Shown here in pieces: positions 36,676 to 48,900 of a DNA stretch of 64,000 bases. The notes under the pieces are model-generated. The model was not told where the DNA came from. It saw only the letters and a program-made list of their open reading frames with translations, and did not search any database. This DNA comes from Camarhynchus parvulus (taxonomy: Eukaryota > Chordata > Aves > Passeriformes > Thraupidae). The stretch lies in the NCBI RefSeq assembly GCF_901933205.1, contig NC_044571.1, forward strand, positions 72,789,689 to 72,853,688, read 5' to 3'. Every line of letters begins with the position of its first letter. Position 1 is the stretch's first letter. A program made the translations under genes and the position numbers.

Positions 36676-39600
36676 TAAATGACCCAGAAAAGGTCTAAGA
36701 AACCAGCAAAAACTGTAGTCTTACATCCTATCTTCAGGTTATCCCAATAAACATATATTAGGAGCAGGGACTAAGATACATTTTCCCTCAGTATTTAGCA
36801 TCTCTCCATATCCTGTGTTTGGAACACCTGAAAGTGCCTCAGTCCAGACACCAGTGGCCACCCTCAAGCACTCACATCTGGAGGGAGACCTAAGGCATCA
36901 GCCACACTGGAGGCTTTTCCCTCTCCAGGGTCTGATGTGGAAGAGGCTGAGCAAGGGGCTGTGGCTGCACTGAGCCTCATCTTTGACATTTGTGCGCAGC
37001 CACTTCTGCCTGGAAGAGTCCTTGGCTCCCGCCAAGTGTGAGGGGCACTGGAGCATGATGTCTGCCGGCTGAGCAGAGCCTAACATCAACATCAGGGGAG
37101 GGAGCCAGCTCTCCCTTTCACTGCTTGCATGATTCCACTTGCTCCCAGGATTAGTTCCCAACACCCCAGCATTGAGGCCACTGTCAAGCTAAACTGATTG
37201 ACCCCCTGGTGTCCAAAGGGGAAGATTCTTTGGTTAAAGGTGTTGAATATTTCTGTTAAAGCATGGTTGCCACACAAGGCCTAAAGGTTTTGGACATCAT
37301 TTGTGTTTTATAAATATGTACAACGCAGTCTGTACTGTCATTTTTCCTTTATAGCAGGTTTGCTCCAGGCCCTGTTTTGTCGGTTTCATTGTGGCTTCAC
37401 TGCAAATGTCAGCAGTCCCTCCAGGACAAGTACTCGGTAGCTGCTGCCAGTTTCATTAAGTTAAATATTTCAGAATTTAGCCATTCTGTGACCCTGCATG
37501 GGAGAGGTGTTTCCAGTACAGAAATTATTTCTCTGCGCTTGATTCTCATGTCACAAACTATTTCTGTTAATGTGCTACAAATCTGCTCTCAGGCTCGGCA
37601 ATAATTCTGATATAACCATTGAAGGCAAGGCACTCCTGCTCCTCCTCCTTCTCCTCCTCTTGGCTTTTTAGAGTTTCCACAGGGTGCCCTGCTGCCCCAG
37701 AGGCTGGGATGGGTGAGGGGGGCTGGCTGGCCTGCCAGCCAGGGAGGGAATGGACAGGAATGTGCTGCCGGTGTGCACAGCTGAGGCTCCACCATCCCAG
37801 CTGAGAGTTCAGACAATGGCCTGACAGTAAAGGCCGATAAAGACAGACTGACCAATGGCCTGATGATAAGGGCTGATAAAGACAGAGTGACCTGTCTTTA
37901 AAGAAAGTGGAGAGTGACCCACTGGTGGCTGAAGCCTGGACTCAAGAGGATCTCCACAGGAGTCAAAGGGCAGTGCTGGCTGTAGGATCCCAGTCACTCC
38001 ACCTACACCAAGGGAGCCCCATCTCATTCTCTTGGACTGTCAGAGGAGAGTGGGCAGCTCAGGGCTCCTGGGTGAATCCCACCAAGGCATTAGTGGGACC
38101 CTGCAGGAACAGGAGGCTCGTGGGGGGCTGTGGGGGGAAAAGTGTTTGACGATGCTGGATGGACAACCTCTTAGGAGGTATTCCATGTGGGCTACAGCAC
38201 TGTGCCAGGCTTATTATGGGATATTTAGGGTAAGCATCAAAGGCAGGGACTGGGAGGAATGAGGATGGACAGGGGAGGAACCAGCACAAAAAAATAGAGG
38301 GAAAAAGGGATTAAAGGGGCTGGTGTGGGTGACAGCTGGCTGCTCAGAACACAACCCTCTGACCGAGCCCTGTACCTGATGGCCACAGCCTGCCCTACTC
38401 TAACTAAATATTCAGAGGTAATGATGTAACTAATTATATATTTCTAATAATAATCACTGCTTCATTCTCTCAGTTGCCTTTCTATGTGAGCACACTCTCT
38501 ACTCTGAGTCCATGTGAGACACCAGCACCAGCCTTCAAGCTGGACAAATGGGCAGCTGCGACTGAGCCAAGTGCCAGCAGCTGGAATGAGACCACAAACC
38601 TCAGATTGGAGGGTGCCAGTGCCAGCACCTGGGGGAACTGGGGCCAGCTCTGGGGCACACTGAGTAGCCAATGCCAGACACTGGAGAGACCCATTTTCTG
38701 TGTGTGTGCATATTTGCCTGGTGGATGTCAACCCTGATGAGCTGGAAGGAGCAGTACCTGCCACGTGTGCTGCTCACATGTGTGCCAGCACTGTGTGCAA
38801 GTGGCTGCCTCACGACAGAGACAGCAGTTTTGAACAAGAAGAGGGTTTCAAATCTAAAGCGCTCCATGGACAGCTTGCACAGATGTAGTGTAAAATGCTT
38901 TGAAAGGACCTGGTGCAGGAGAGAGATTAAATCCCTCCTCAAATCCAGCCAAAGCCACCAAGGGGTCAGTCACTATTTGCTGCAGTGGGCAGCTCATGCA
39001 CAGCCTGACCTTGACAAGGCAACAGCAGCTCTGTTAATGCTACGACTTAAATGTTTTCCCTGCAGAAATGTTTTTTACCTGAAGCACCACTGAGAGCACC
39101 ATTGGAAGTTCCCTTAGCAGAGAGGGGGCCTGACTGGGTGGGGGCGGCAGAAAGGAGACAGGGCTGAGCTTAATTGTTTTATTGGCACAACTGCTTAGGA
39201 AAGGGACATCTGACACCACAGGTGCCATGACCTGAGTCCACAGGTGTCCATGACTTGAGGAACCTGAGGTGACCAGGCAGACAAGGAAGTTCATGGCCCA
39301 AAGTCATCTTTCCAGGAAGGACTTGGTCTCCACAGATGGCTGTCATTGAAAGATGGTCTTCATTGCTCAGGCCCAAATGAATACTTCCATGGCATTGCTA
39401 TCCCTCTGCTGAATGTCCAAATACTTGCAGAAGTGTGCAGCATCTTAAATGATGTCATGCTTTTCATTCAGAGATAGATGAGGAGTCTGGAAGGTCACCT
39501 TCAGCAGAGTCCCTGGGCTTGTGTTTAGCTTCTATGTGTAAATAGTCCCAGTGAAATCCAATAAAATTGCTTATGCACTTAAATTCCTTACTGGGCTGGA

Positions 39601-40904
39601 GCCATGCCTATTTTCTAAATAAATTAGAAGCCATACCAGATGTTCCTGTTTTATTGAAAAAAAATTATTCCTATGAAGCTTCCATTTAAAATTTAAATTT
39701 ATATTACAGAGGTCTATCTATTATTTGATAACATAGAGACCTCTAAAATATTATTTTATGGTGTAAGAAATAATAAAAAGTATTCCATACTTATGCATCC
39801 TGTCTAGATATAACAATAAAATTTTAAAAAGAGAAGGATTTGTCCAATAAAATGTTTGGCAAAGCCAAAGTCTGAATTTTTTCCATTTTTTTTACCTTGG
39901 GTTATGAATTTACTGTCTACTTGTCTGAAGTATGTAAATTCAACATATACAGTAATTGGTTTACTACACAGAAAGTGAAGGCTCGGACTTTGCCAAGAAT
40001 TTTTACTGTGCAAATTCTTCACTTTCCTCACATTCAAAAAGGCCATAAAAGCCTTAATTCTGAAAAAAGGTCTCAGTGAACAAAATCTCAGCCCTGCCTC
40101 AGGGTGAGGAGACCCACACGATGTGGGTGCAGAGAAGGTCCTACTGTAAATTGGGTTGTTCCAAGGTATTTATGGCCTTAATACAGTCCCCATACTTCCC
40201 TTTCTGTTAGGAATGCTTCGAACTTCCATCTCATAAAAAAATGAGTGCTCTCAAATCTAATTTTCTTCTGTGGCTGATGCAAAAGCAGGCACTGAAACCT
40301 AGTTATTTAATAACAAATTTATTTTCTTTTGGGTTTATTGCAATGAATGGGAGAAGGTGGGATTGGCTGCCAAACTTCCAAAAGCAGGGTACAACACCTC
40401 TCTGCTCTTCAGATCTGTGTCACCAGTTGGCTGTGAAATACCTTCTGAGGAGGACACGGAAAGGACAGTCCTCCGGAGCAGGACAGGGACAGAGGTGGCT
40501 GGGAACACCTGGAATCTGGATTGAGGTCCAGAACAAACAATCATCTGCTTCTTTGTCCTTGAAGCATCCCAGGAGATGTTTTCCTGCTTGTTTCCAAGAA
40601 AAGTGATTCAGAAACGTCTTCTGAACTGTTTTCTGAAAAAAAAAAACCAAGAAAAGATTTATTTGGCTTACATGGCTAGACCTGTTTCCTGACTGCACTT
40701 TAGGTGTCCATGCAGGGCATAAGAGGGAACTATCTACTCTGGTAGACTGGTAAACTGGTAACAATGGACAAGGACAAGGCTGAGGTACTCAAAAACATTT
40801 TTTGCCTTGTTCTTCAATGCCAGCCTCTCTTCCCACATTTCTCACGTGGGTGAAGTGCAAGATGGGGGCTGGGGCAGCAAACAGATTCCCACTGTAAGAG
40901 AAGA
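36676..40904. other. Intergenic, no gene seen
   Basis: About 4.2 kb without a supported gene. A 39-bp sequence is duplicated in tandem at 37814-37891. GC-richer stretches at 37.6-38.3 and 38.5-38.8 kb give chance ORFs (up to 140 codons at 38671-39093) without family signatures. An AT-rich block lies at 39.6-40.0 kb. Confidence 0.6.
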
Positions 40905-41105
40905 TCAGGCTCATGACCACCTGAGGAACCTGAAAGTACATAAATCTGTGGAACCTTATGAGGGAATTGGCTGATATAGTTGCCAAGACAATCTCCATGA
41001 TATTCAAGAAGTCATAGCAGTCAGGTGAAATCCCGGGTAACTGGAAAAAGGAAAATATTGTACCCATCTTTAAAAACAGTAGAGAGGAGGACTCTGGGAA
41101 TTGAA
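40905..41105 (+). mobile_element. CR1 LINE internal fragment (ORF2, start of reverse transcriptase)
   Basis: The segment with GACCACCTGAGGAACCTGAA, GAGGGAATTGGCTGATATAG and GGTAACTGGAAAAAGGAAAA, then ATTGTACCCATCTTTAAAAA, follows the CR1 ORF2 region encoding DWKKGNIVPIFKK. The right boundary is uncertain; similarity fades after GAGGACTCTGGGAATTGAAC. Confidence 0.8.
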
Positions 41106-42912
41106 CCTGTGTGAGAGACTAGATCCCATCCTTGAAGAGAAAAGCTGTCTCTTGACATGTGGATCATTTAGCTCATAGGAGAGAGAGTCCATCACACCTG
41201 CAGTCATATGATAGCAGCAGTGTAAACCACCAGGTCCTGATGCTCCTTGTATGCCCAGTGACAAAGTGGCTCCAATAACAAGCTTGTCACCCCCACCGGA
41301 AGAACTCACCATCATTCTGTTGTTGCAAGCCCAAGCTCCTTTGTTTCTGCCAATCTCTTTGATCTCCTCTCCAGGTGGCCCTGGAACAACTGAAGTCCCC
41401 AGCATGGAATGTATCAGACCCAGCAGGTGAGTCCCTGGGGAGGAGGAGCTATTTTACCGTGGATTCCCATACATTTGGAAGTCAAAATGAAAACATCCTA
41501 CATGGATCAACTGAAAAGGGAATTCAGGATTGGAGCACATTTGGGAAGCCCATTCCTGGCATGAAGAATCCTTGCTCTTGTCGTCCCTTGAGCATCACAT
41601 CCCCACTGAGCCCAGCCCAGGTGTCACAGCACTCTCCTCAGTGCTTGGAGGGCCTTTGGGTGACCACCCCACAAACCCAAAATAACCCATCAGGTTTGAG
41701 GCAGGATTACTTTCACTTATATTCCTGTTGGTAAATATGATTACAAAATATCCCAACAATAGCCCAGCAATTACAGATTCAGCCTGTTCCCCTGCTGATT
41801 TCAGCTTTTTTTAGGTGGGTGTTATTGATTACAAGGAACTGACAAAAACATGCGCCTATGATTTCTTTTTATTTTTTTTTTTTGGCTTAGCTATTTCCAA
41901 AGGTAAAGAATTTGTACAGAATGATCTTTTTAAAGAAAAACCCAAACAGTTCACACAAAGGTGAGCTTAGTTTTTAAAAGAAATAGGCAAAACAATAAAA
42001 ACCATCAAGCAGATGTTTTTAAGTTAAAAGCTTGGAAATCATAATTTTCAGTCATGTATTTATTTACCACAACACTTAACCTAGAGGTTTAGTGACACTT
42101 TGCCCAGGGTTACAGCTGTTGATTGGGGAATATCCATGTCCAGCCCAGCTCCTAACAGGAAGCCTCCTGGAGATGCTCTCCAGTGGCCACCAGATCTGGG
42201 TGGTTCGTTGCTCAAGAACACCCAGACACATGTTAAATACTGAAGCAGCCAATGGTCTTAACAAAATTGCCCAGAGCAGCACCTGCTTCTGGAGGTGGGA
42301 AGATGAGGACAGGGTTGCCCCATGCATCTGCTCCATGATGGGATATCCACGTGGGAAGAGCCTCCCTGCAACACTGGGGTTGGTGCCAGCACTGGCTCTG
42401 CTCCCCTTCTCCCTCCTTGGGGGCAGGCAGTGAGGACATGGGAGAGGAGCATCGCTGTGGTGGTGGCTTTTGCCTCCTTGCTCAGGTGATGCAGGCGTGT
42501 TTCCATGCAGGGGAATGCTGCAAAAAGCTTTTTGGCATCAGATTTTGGCATCTTGGACTTGCTGTAGCAGTGAGTTCAAGGCTGAGCTCTGCCTGCATGA
42601 GAAAGGTCTTTGGAGGCTTTGTTCCAAACCTGCCACCTGCAACAAAATGCTGATGAAGGGTTGGCTAAAACCACAACCAAGGTTTCAAACCTGCCCGCTC
42701 CCCAGGCCTAGGGCATTCCAAAGGCCCTGGGATCCTGAAGTGGACAGGCCTGAAGCTGTGTGCTGCAGGACCTTGCAGGACCTCGAGCAGTCAGGTCACA
42801 CACAGCCTGCTGCTCTCCTGGAGCAATGGACCTCACACTCTTTGAGCAATCAGAGCTTTTCACTTGTTGAGAGTGAAAGTTTTTATTTGCCTGGATATCA
42901 GGGAGTGGATGA
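41106..42912. other. Intergenic, no gene seen
   Basis: No supported gene. The 42.3-42.9 kb part is GC-richer and gives an ORF of 158 codons (42470-42946) that runs into an LTR and shows no known family motif. Confidence 0.6.
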
Positions 42913-43545
42913 GTTCTGTGTCAGGATCTCTAGCTGGTCAGAGTGACCCCGAGAAGAGACCAAAAGTCCCTTTTCCCAGCCTGGCGCTTGAAGAATGAGT
43001 CGGAGCTCTTAATTTCTCAGTCTCAAGGTTGTTTATTGTATCTTATCTATAAAATTGTTTCTCCTGTCCTGCCGAGGTCCATCCAGCAGGACAGTTCCAG
43101 GCACACTGCCTGCCCTCGGGGAGGTGTTATGTCTTTATACTAAAAATTACGTGTACAATGTTTACAATTACTTTCCAATACCTATCACCTATGTTAGACA
43201 GTGAGCTTCTACTCTAAACCAATCTAAAAGTGCCAACATCACAGCAGAAGATGGAGGCCAAGAAGAAGGAGAAAGGCTGCACATGCCCAGATCCCTCCAT
43301 CTTGCCTCCTGAACCCCCATTCTAAAAACCCCAAAATCTACTTTTTCACCCTGTGATAAATTCACTATCATTCTGCTTAATTTGTCGTGGCTTGCAGATC
43401 TTCATCTAAGGTTGGTAACTTGCTCCACAGGTCATAATCAAACCCACAGGCATTTTGGGCTCTGTGCCAGGGTCTCTGAGACCCCTGGCAGGGATCTTGG
43501 CCGTCCTGGACAGCCAGAGGGATGTTCTGGGTTCCCACAGTTCTG
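42913..43545 (-). mobile_element. Solo LTR of an endogenous retrovirus (ERVK/class II type), 6-bp TSD
   Basis: A 621-bp element at 42919-43539 starts TGTC and ends CACA, so it shows TG...CA termini. It is flanked by perfect 6-bp direct repeats GTTCTG at 42913-42918 and 43540-43545. On the minus strand a TATA box (GTATAAAGAC, 43131-43140) lies about 100 nt upstream of AATAAA (43032-43037), which sets the orientation. Six-base duplications are typical of class II (ERVK) integration. No internal retroviral genes are attached, so it is a solo LTR left by LTR-LTR recombination. Confidence 0.93.
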
Positions 43546-43678
43546 TATGCAACATTGAGCTTTATACCAAAAATCAGCCCAGAAGGATGGCGACTGAACC
43601 CCTTATTTGCCGATTTACCACACGAAATTGGTCTTAATTGGAGTCTGGGCACTTGGTGAGAAAATGCATACTGAAAGC

Positions 43679-43680
<2 letters not shown>

Positions 43681-43733
<53 letters not shown>
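43681..43733. repeat. (CATATA)n microsatellite
   Basis: About nine hexanucleotide units lie just right of the solo LTR. Read in frame it gives artificial Ile-Cys or Tyr-Thr runs. Confidence 0.98.
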
Positions 43734-43779
43734 GCGTGTATTCATCTGTGTGGGCAGAGGAGGAGCATGCTCAGCACTG

Positions 43780-44650
43780 CTTACTGCCTCCTTCGCCCTC
43801 CGGAGGCCGGCTCGGGGCAGGCACAGGAGCTGGATGGAAGGTGCCGCTCGTCCCGGGGCGGGCACACGCACTCCCGCGATCAGCCGGCGGCACCGAACCA
43901 GCCTGCACGGCGGGGCAGCTGCAGAGACAGCGCTGGCTGCGGAAAAGGGCATCAAAGAGAGCGGGCTGGGCTCGCAGGCAGCGAAAAACAGGACTGTATT
44001 CTTCAGATAATTTATTTGCAATGAATAATTCAGCTAGCTGTAGCTGGGAAGCTGGATTAAATACAGAGCATTAGGCACGCTGAGAGCCCCCAATAAAGGG
44101 CGCTATTCACTCCTAGCACAAAGGAATATTATTTACTATCATTAATTAACTTCCACACAAAGCCACAGCCATTTCCTTGGGTTCTGAGAAAGAATAAGAG
44201 GAGAATGTGAGCACAGAGCTGCTGCAATTTCCCCTTGGTTTCCTCTCTGCAGACGCACACTGGCTGCAGGCTGAGCTTTGCTCTCCAGGGCATTTTCGGC
44301 AGCGCTATCCCTGCGCTGGAGCACGGGCAAGTCGCTCCTTGTGGCGGAGATGGATGAGCGGAATCTGCGGGGCTGTGCTGGGGGTCCTGCCCGGCGCTGG
44401 GCTTGGGGCTGCCCCATCCACCCCTCCTTGTCCCACCGGCTGCTCCATCCATCCATCCATCCATCCATCCATCCATCCATCCATCCATCCATCCATCCAT
44501 CCATCCATCCATCCATCCATCCCTCCTTGTCCCCCCGGCTGCCCCATTCATCCCTCCTGTCCGAGCGCGGCTGCAGAAGCCCAGCACATGATATAAGCCG
44601 GCATTCCCGATGCTCCTGCAGCTCGGGGATTCAGACTGCTAAAAGCCCAA
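43780..44650. promoter_or_regulatory. CpG-rich patch without known gene
   Basis: CpGs are dense at 43795-43990 and again at 44280-44640, in contrast to flanking CpG-poor sequence. A TATA-like ATATAAG occurs at 44591-44597, followed by GC-rich sequence. It could be the promoter of an unannotated RNA or a germline-unmethylated repeat-derived patch. No protein-coding exon can be supported. Confidence 0.35.
44445..44522. repeat. (CATC)n tetranucleotide array inside a short minisatellite
   Basis: About 19 uninterrupted CATC units. On both sides there is a copy of CTCCTTGTCCC, then CCGGCTG, then CCCAT, so the array grew between tandem copies of a roughly 45-bp unit. Translations such as MDGWMDGW come only from this array. 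Confidence 0.97.
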
Positions 44651-45441
44651 GGAGGCAGGGAGGCGTTTGCCTTTGGGAAATGGGTTAAGAGTCTGGATGC
44701 TCCATCCAGAGCATGTTTTAGATTTAATGAACCGCTGTGCTAATTAGTTCTCTGAAGTGTCTGCTTTGAAATACCAAGCTTTAGGATAAGTAGAAATGCA
44801 AATTCTTGGCAATTATTATTACTGCTGCCGTAGTGACTAGAGAGCAGCAGCTCTTTGCGAGCAGAAAGGGAGACGGGTGGCTTGTGCCGGGCGGTTGCAG
44901 ATCTTGTTTTCATCTGCCACATTGTGCTCTTGGCAGGTGATGCTGTAGATCACACAAAAGGCTGGGTGGAGATTCTTGGTCAAAATATTTTTCTGTTGGA
45001 AGACAAGGGTTTAAGTTATATTGGAATATTTCATAAATACACATTGATTTTTTTTAAATTATTTTTTTCTGGTTTAGTGCTGAAGCCCTGTTCTCTTTAT
45101 CCATGAAAGTCCACATTTTCCTCTGAGATTTTAGATGAAAAAGGCAAAATGAAATTCTATGTCAGATCTTGCTTCAACGAATGACATACTTTTGGAAATG
45201 TCAAGAAAAGAAGCCAGAAAATTGGGTCTCAAATGGAATTAGAGATTCCATTTGATTCCATGTGATTTCCCTCTACTTTTTTTTTATTTGCTGAGAAATC
45301 TTGAGGGCTTTGCAGCCCAAGCATTCTGCTGGGAGAGGATGTGGGGTGGCTGAGCAAGGGACAGACCTGCCAGCAATCCCACAGCACTGCACCAACCTGC
45401 TCAGGCTGAACCTGGAGACAGACCCCTGGCAGAGGGCAGGG
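44651..45441. other. Intergenic, no gene seen
   Basis: AT-richer unique sequence between the CpG-rich patch and an old LTR. No repeat or coding frame is recognised. Confidence 0.6.
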
Positions 45442-45976
45442 TGTGGGGTGGAATTAATTGTCATCACAGTGGCTGGTATGGGGCTGTGGTTTGGATTTGT
45501 GCTGAACAGAGGGCTGATAACACAGAGATGTTTTTGCTGTTCCTGAGCAGGGCTCACACAGAGCCAAGGCCTTTTCTGCTTTTGTACTGCCATGCTGGGG
45601 AGGGGGCTGGGGGTGCTCGGGAAGTTGAGAGGGGACACAGCCAGGACAGGTGACCCCAAGCGACCAAGGGACATTCTAGACCATCTGGCATTATGTTCTG
45701 TGCTTAAAGTGGGGGGAAGAAAGAGGAAGGGCAAGGGGGGAGGTTTGGAGTGATGGCTTTTGTCTTCCCAAGTTACCATTGCATGTGGTGGTCCCTGCTT
45801 TCCTGGGGATGGCTGAACACCTGCTTGCCCATGGGAAGAAAATTCCTTGTTTTGCTTTGCTTGTGTGGATGGCTTTGCTTTGCCTATTAAAATGTCTTTA
45901 TCTCAACCCATGGGTTTTTCCATCTTTCACCCTTGTGATTCTCTCTCTGATCCCCTGCTGGGGTTACACCATGGCA
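45442..45976 (+). mobile_element. Old ERV LTR (same superfamily as 57.8-kb LTR), diverged
   Basis: Blocks match an abundant bird LTR family: GCTGGTATGGGGCTGTGGTT, GATAACACAGAGATGTTTTT, CACAGAGCCAAGGCCTTTTC, CACAGCCAGGACAGGTGACC, GGAGTGATGGCTTTTGTCTT and GCCTATTAAAATGTCTTTAT, then CTCAACCCATGGG. The poly(A) signal ATTAAA fixes the plus orientation. The 3' end is shortened and no clear target duplication is seen, so boundaries are approximate. Confidence 0.8.
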
Positions 45977-48900
45977 GAGACGTGGAACAAGTCTCATGCC
46001 ACACAGGTCTAGGCAGGAGCCTAAGTGGTTCTCTAGGATTTAGGTGCCTTTAGGTGTAATTTAGGTTAAATCCCATTGTAGGTAGGATTTAGATGGACCA
46101 GCTCTAGCCATTGCTACCATCTGAAGTGCACTGACACACAGTCACAAACCTGCTAGACATGCCCTTGGTGTGGTGGGGTGATGTGGGAGAGGGTCTGTGC
46201 ACTGCCCATCCCAGAGGCTGCCAGAAGCCAGAGGTGCCTTTGGCAGAAGCCCTGCATTCCCCCTCTGGCAGCAGCAGCCAGCACTCACCATTTCCCCCCT
46301 GCTTTGGGCTGCTGGGGGGGCTGCTGTGGGTGCATGGGGCCTCTGAACCCCTCCAGCTGTCCTTCTCTTGGTCTGGCAGAGGTAAGAGCAAGGTGTGGTA
46401 GGGAGAGGGAATATTTCGCACAGAGAAATCTGGCACAAAGCAGGAGTGGAGTTTTCTCATCTTGGTCCTTTCTGTTCCCGTACAAGAGCTCCATCGTCCC
46501 ACCGAGCTGCTGAGACGGGGAACAAGCTGTGATCTTTAAAAGTAATTGCCTGTGGGAGATATTAATTCTATTTTTATCCTTCCCTGTAACAAAAGCTTTT
46601 CAATAATGTCCTCGCCACTCATCAGCATTACCCACTACATACATTTAAATAACACAGTTTCTGTCTGTCCTTTTAACTCCCTGCTTGCCTCTTGATTTTT
46701 GGCCCAAGAAATAAATGCCACCTTTCTGTTTCCAACACTATTGTATTTATAGGCTCTCAGGACACCTTTCAAAGATCATTTCCTAAGACAGAAAGGTACT
46801 CTGTTGTGGGACTGTCCTAACCTGGAAAACAAGAAAGCAGTACACACTCAACTCAGAGATCAAATGGAAATGCACATGGTACAAAAGAAGAGCTTACAAG
46901 TCAATTTGAGCTTCAAATTCCATTTGAACAACAAAGATTAGGTAGAGAGGATTTATGAAGCCACTTGATTGCATAATGCCTGATAAAACTGGGATTAGCA
47001 AATATTTTGAGCATAGAGCTCCAGTAAGTATAAAATATAGACCCACCCAAACCACACACAGGCACAGCAAACACACAGTGAGCAGAAAGATCTGTCATGA
47101 ACCACTGGGCTAGACTGAAGGTGGCTGTCAACCTTCATCAAAACTCCCCAAACAATTTAAAAAAACAAACCAAAAAGCCCGCCTGCAGAGATTAAGGGGA
47201 AAGAAATGAGCCATAAAGACTCCTCAGATCACCCCTTATCCTGTGTCACTGTGAGGGACTTTGCCAGACAGAAGTGCCTTGGTGGTCACAGGGCTGTGAG
47301 TGTGCCCTAGCACTGTCCCTGAGCCACAGGCTCCCACAAGGGCCCAGCGAGGCAGGGAGTGGGCACACAGCCCTGGGAGCAGAGGTGCACCACATCAACA
47401 CCCCTTCCATACCAAAACAGCCCAAGATCCACAAAAGAGAGATGAAAAATCAACCTTTCAGCAGGGGGAAATGGACCTAAGGGTTTGCACCTTCTGAGGC
47501 ACAGCATAGAAGTTCCTTGCCCGTGATGAAGATGAATCACAAAAAAAACCCCTTGGATGCAGAGTCAGGGGTGATTAAAACTGTCTCTAATCCTCCCACT
47601 CTAAGTTCCTTAATTTCCCAAGAGAAATGATAGCATCTGGGTATTTACATACTCTGTGCAGACTGACAGGAAAACAAAAAATCCACCCAAGATCATAAAG
47701 ATTTCTCCTTCCTCTGGGTGTATCTTGAAAAATGTTGAATAATTACAATCTATTATTTGGAAGACCATACTTTAAAATAACTTTTCTTAGACCTGTGTTG
47801 GGTTTTTTTACCCACAACCTCTCTGGCCCTCGAAGCACCTCCCACCCACTCCAGTCTCATCACCAGAAGTGAGATATGTAAGATCAGAAATTATTTGGGC
47901 GAAAACTAAGTGACCATTAGTCACCAGACCTGACTTACAGGGAGAGCTGATAAAGACCCAGAAGGATCCAGTTGCCCACAAGAGATGTGCATTCACAGCA
48001 CTCCAATTCTGGCTCTCAGCTTCTGATTCTCAAGGGATCCAGCTGCTTTCAAAAGGTAAAACTTCAAAGAGAAATTCATGATTACTTCAGATACGAAAAA
48101 TTATGGACTCCATTAACTTGGCTATTTTTCCAGCTGAGTGGTTTCGTAATAATTATAATTTTTACTTCTCGGCCCTGATCTCTGAGGAGCTTTCTCTGGA
48201 TTTTTTTTCTTTTGCTAGGAGAACAGTTTTGCCTTCTAAAGCCACTTATCCCCATGGTGGTTACTCAGCTCATGCCAGAGTAGGACACATTGTGTTCACA
48301 TATGTCACACCAGAAGCTCTACACTAAGAATAACCTTTGAACTAACTCTTCAACTGAATCCTTATTCCTATTTATATTTATGGATTTATATTTATGAAAA
48401 TATTTTGGGATTTATATTTATGAAACACAGCAATAAAACCGCTTTTAAAGCCCATTGAGAAAATGTCTTGGGCAGTACTCCTGGTATCCTGGAGTAATTT
48501 TTTTTACTTCTGGAGTAAAAAAAATTGTTAAGGAGAACTGCTTTATAATGTACCACAAATTATTTAACATATTAAACCAATAAAGTCTATGAAAATATAC
48601 TAAATTTCAGTAATCCATTTCCTCAAAAAAGTCAGGACAAGTTCAGCAATAAATTTGTCAGATACACTGGAAATTTTATGCAACAAACTTACCAGATTCA
48701 CAAAGTTTATGTAGTTGCCTAGTCAAGTGCACTGGGAGCTGAAATCTGAGATCTCTGAACATTCCTTCCAGCCCAAACTCTTCTGGGATTGGGGTTCTAG
48801 AATATAGAAATAAATATGAAGCAAGATGGAGGTTTCAGGGTGAAGGCAGGTTGTTCTTCTTTACCTTCTTCTTCTTTCTTCTTCATGGGTTTGGGTGGCA

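Noticed and set aside
42470..42946. 158-codon plus-strand ORF
   Set aside because: It has no recognisable domain and its end lies within an ERV solo LTR.
43377..44074. Long ORFs on both strands (214 and 155 codons) near 43.4-44.1 kb
   Set aside because: They run through the (CATATA)n microsatellite and part of a solo LTR; the Ile-Cys and Tyr-Thr runs are repeat translations.
44129..44688. Proteins with MDGW or HPSI repeats on both strands
   Set aside because: They are entirely explained by the CATC tetranucleotide array read in different frames.
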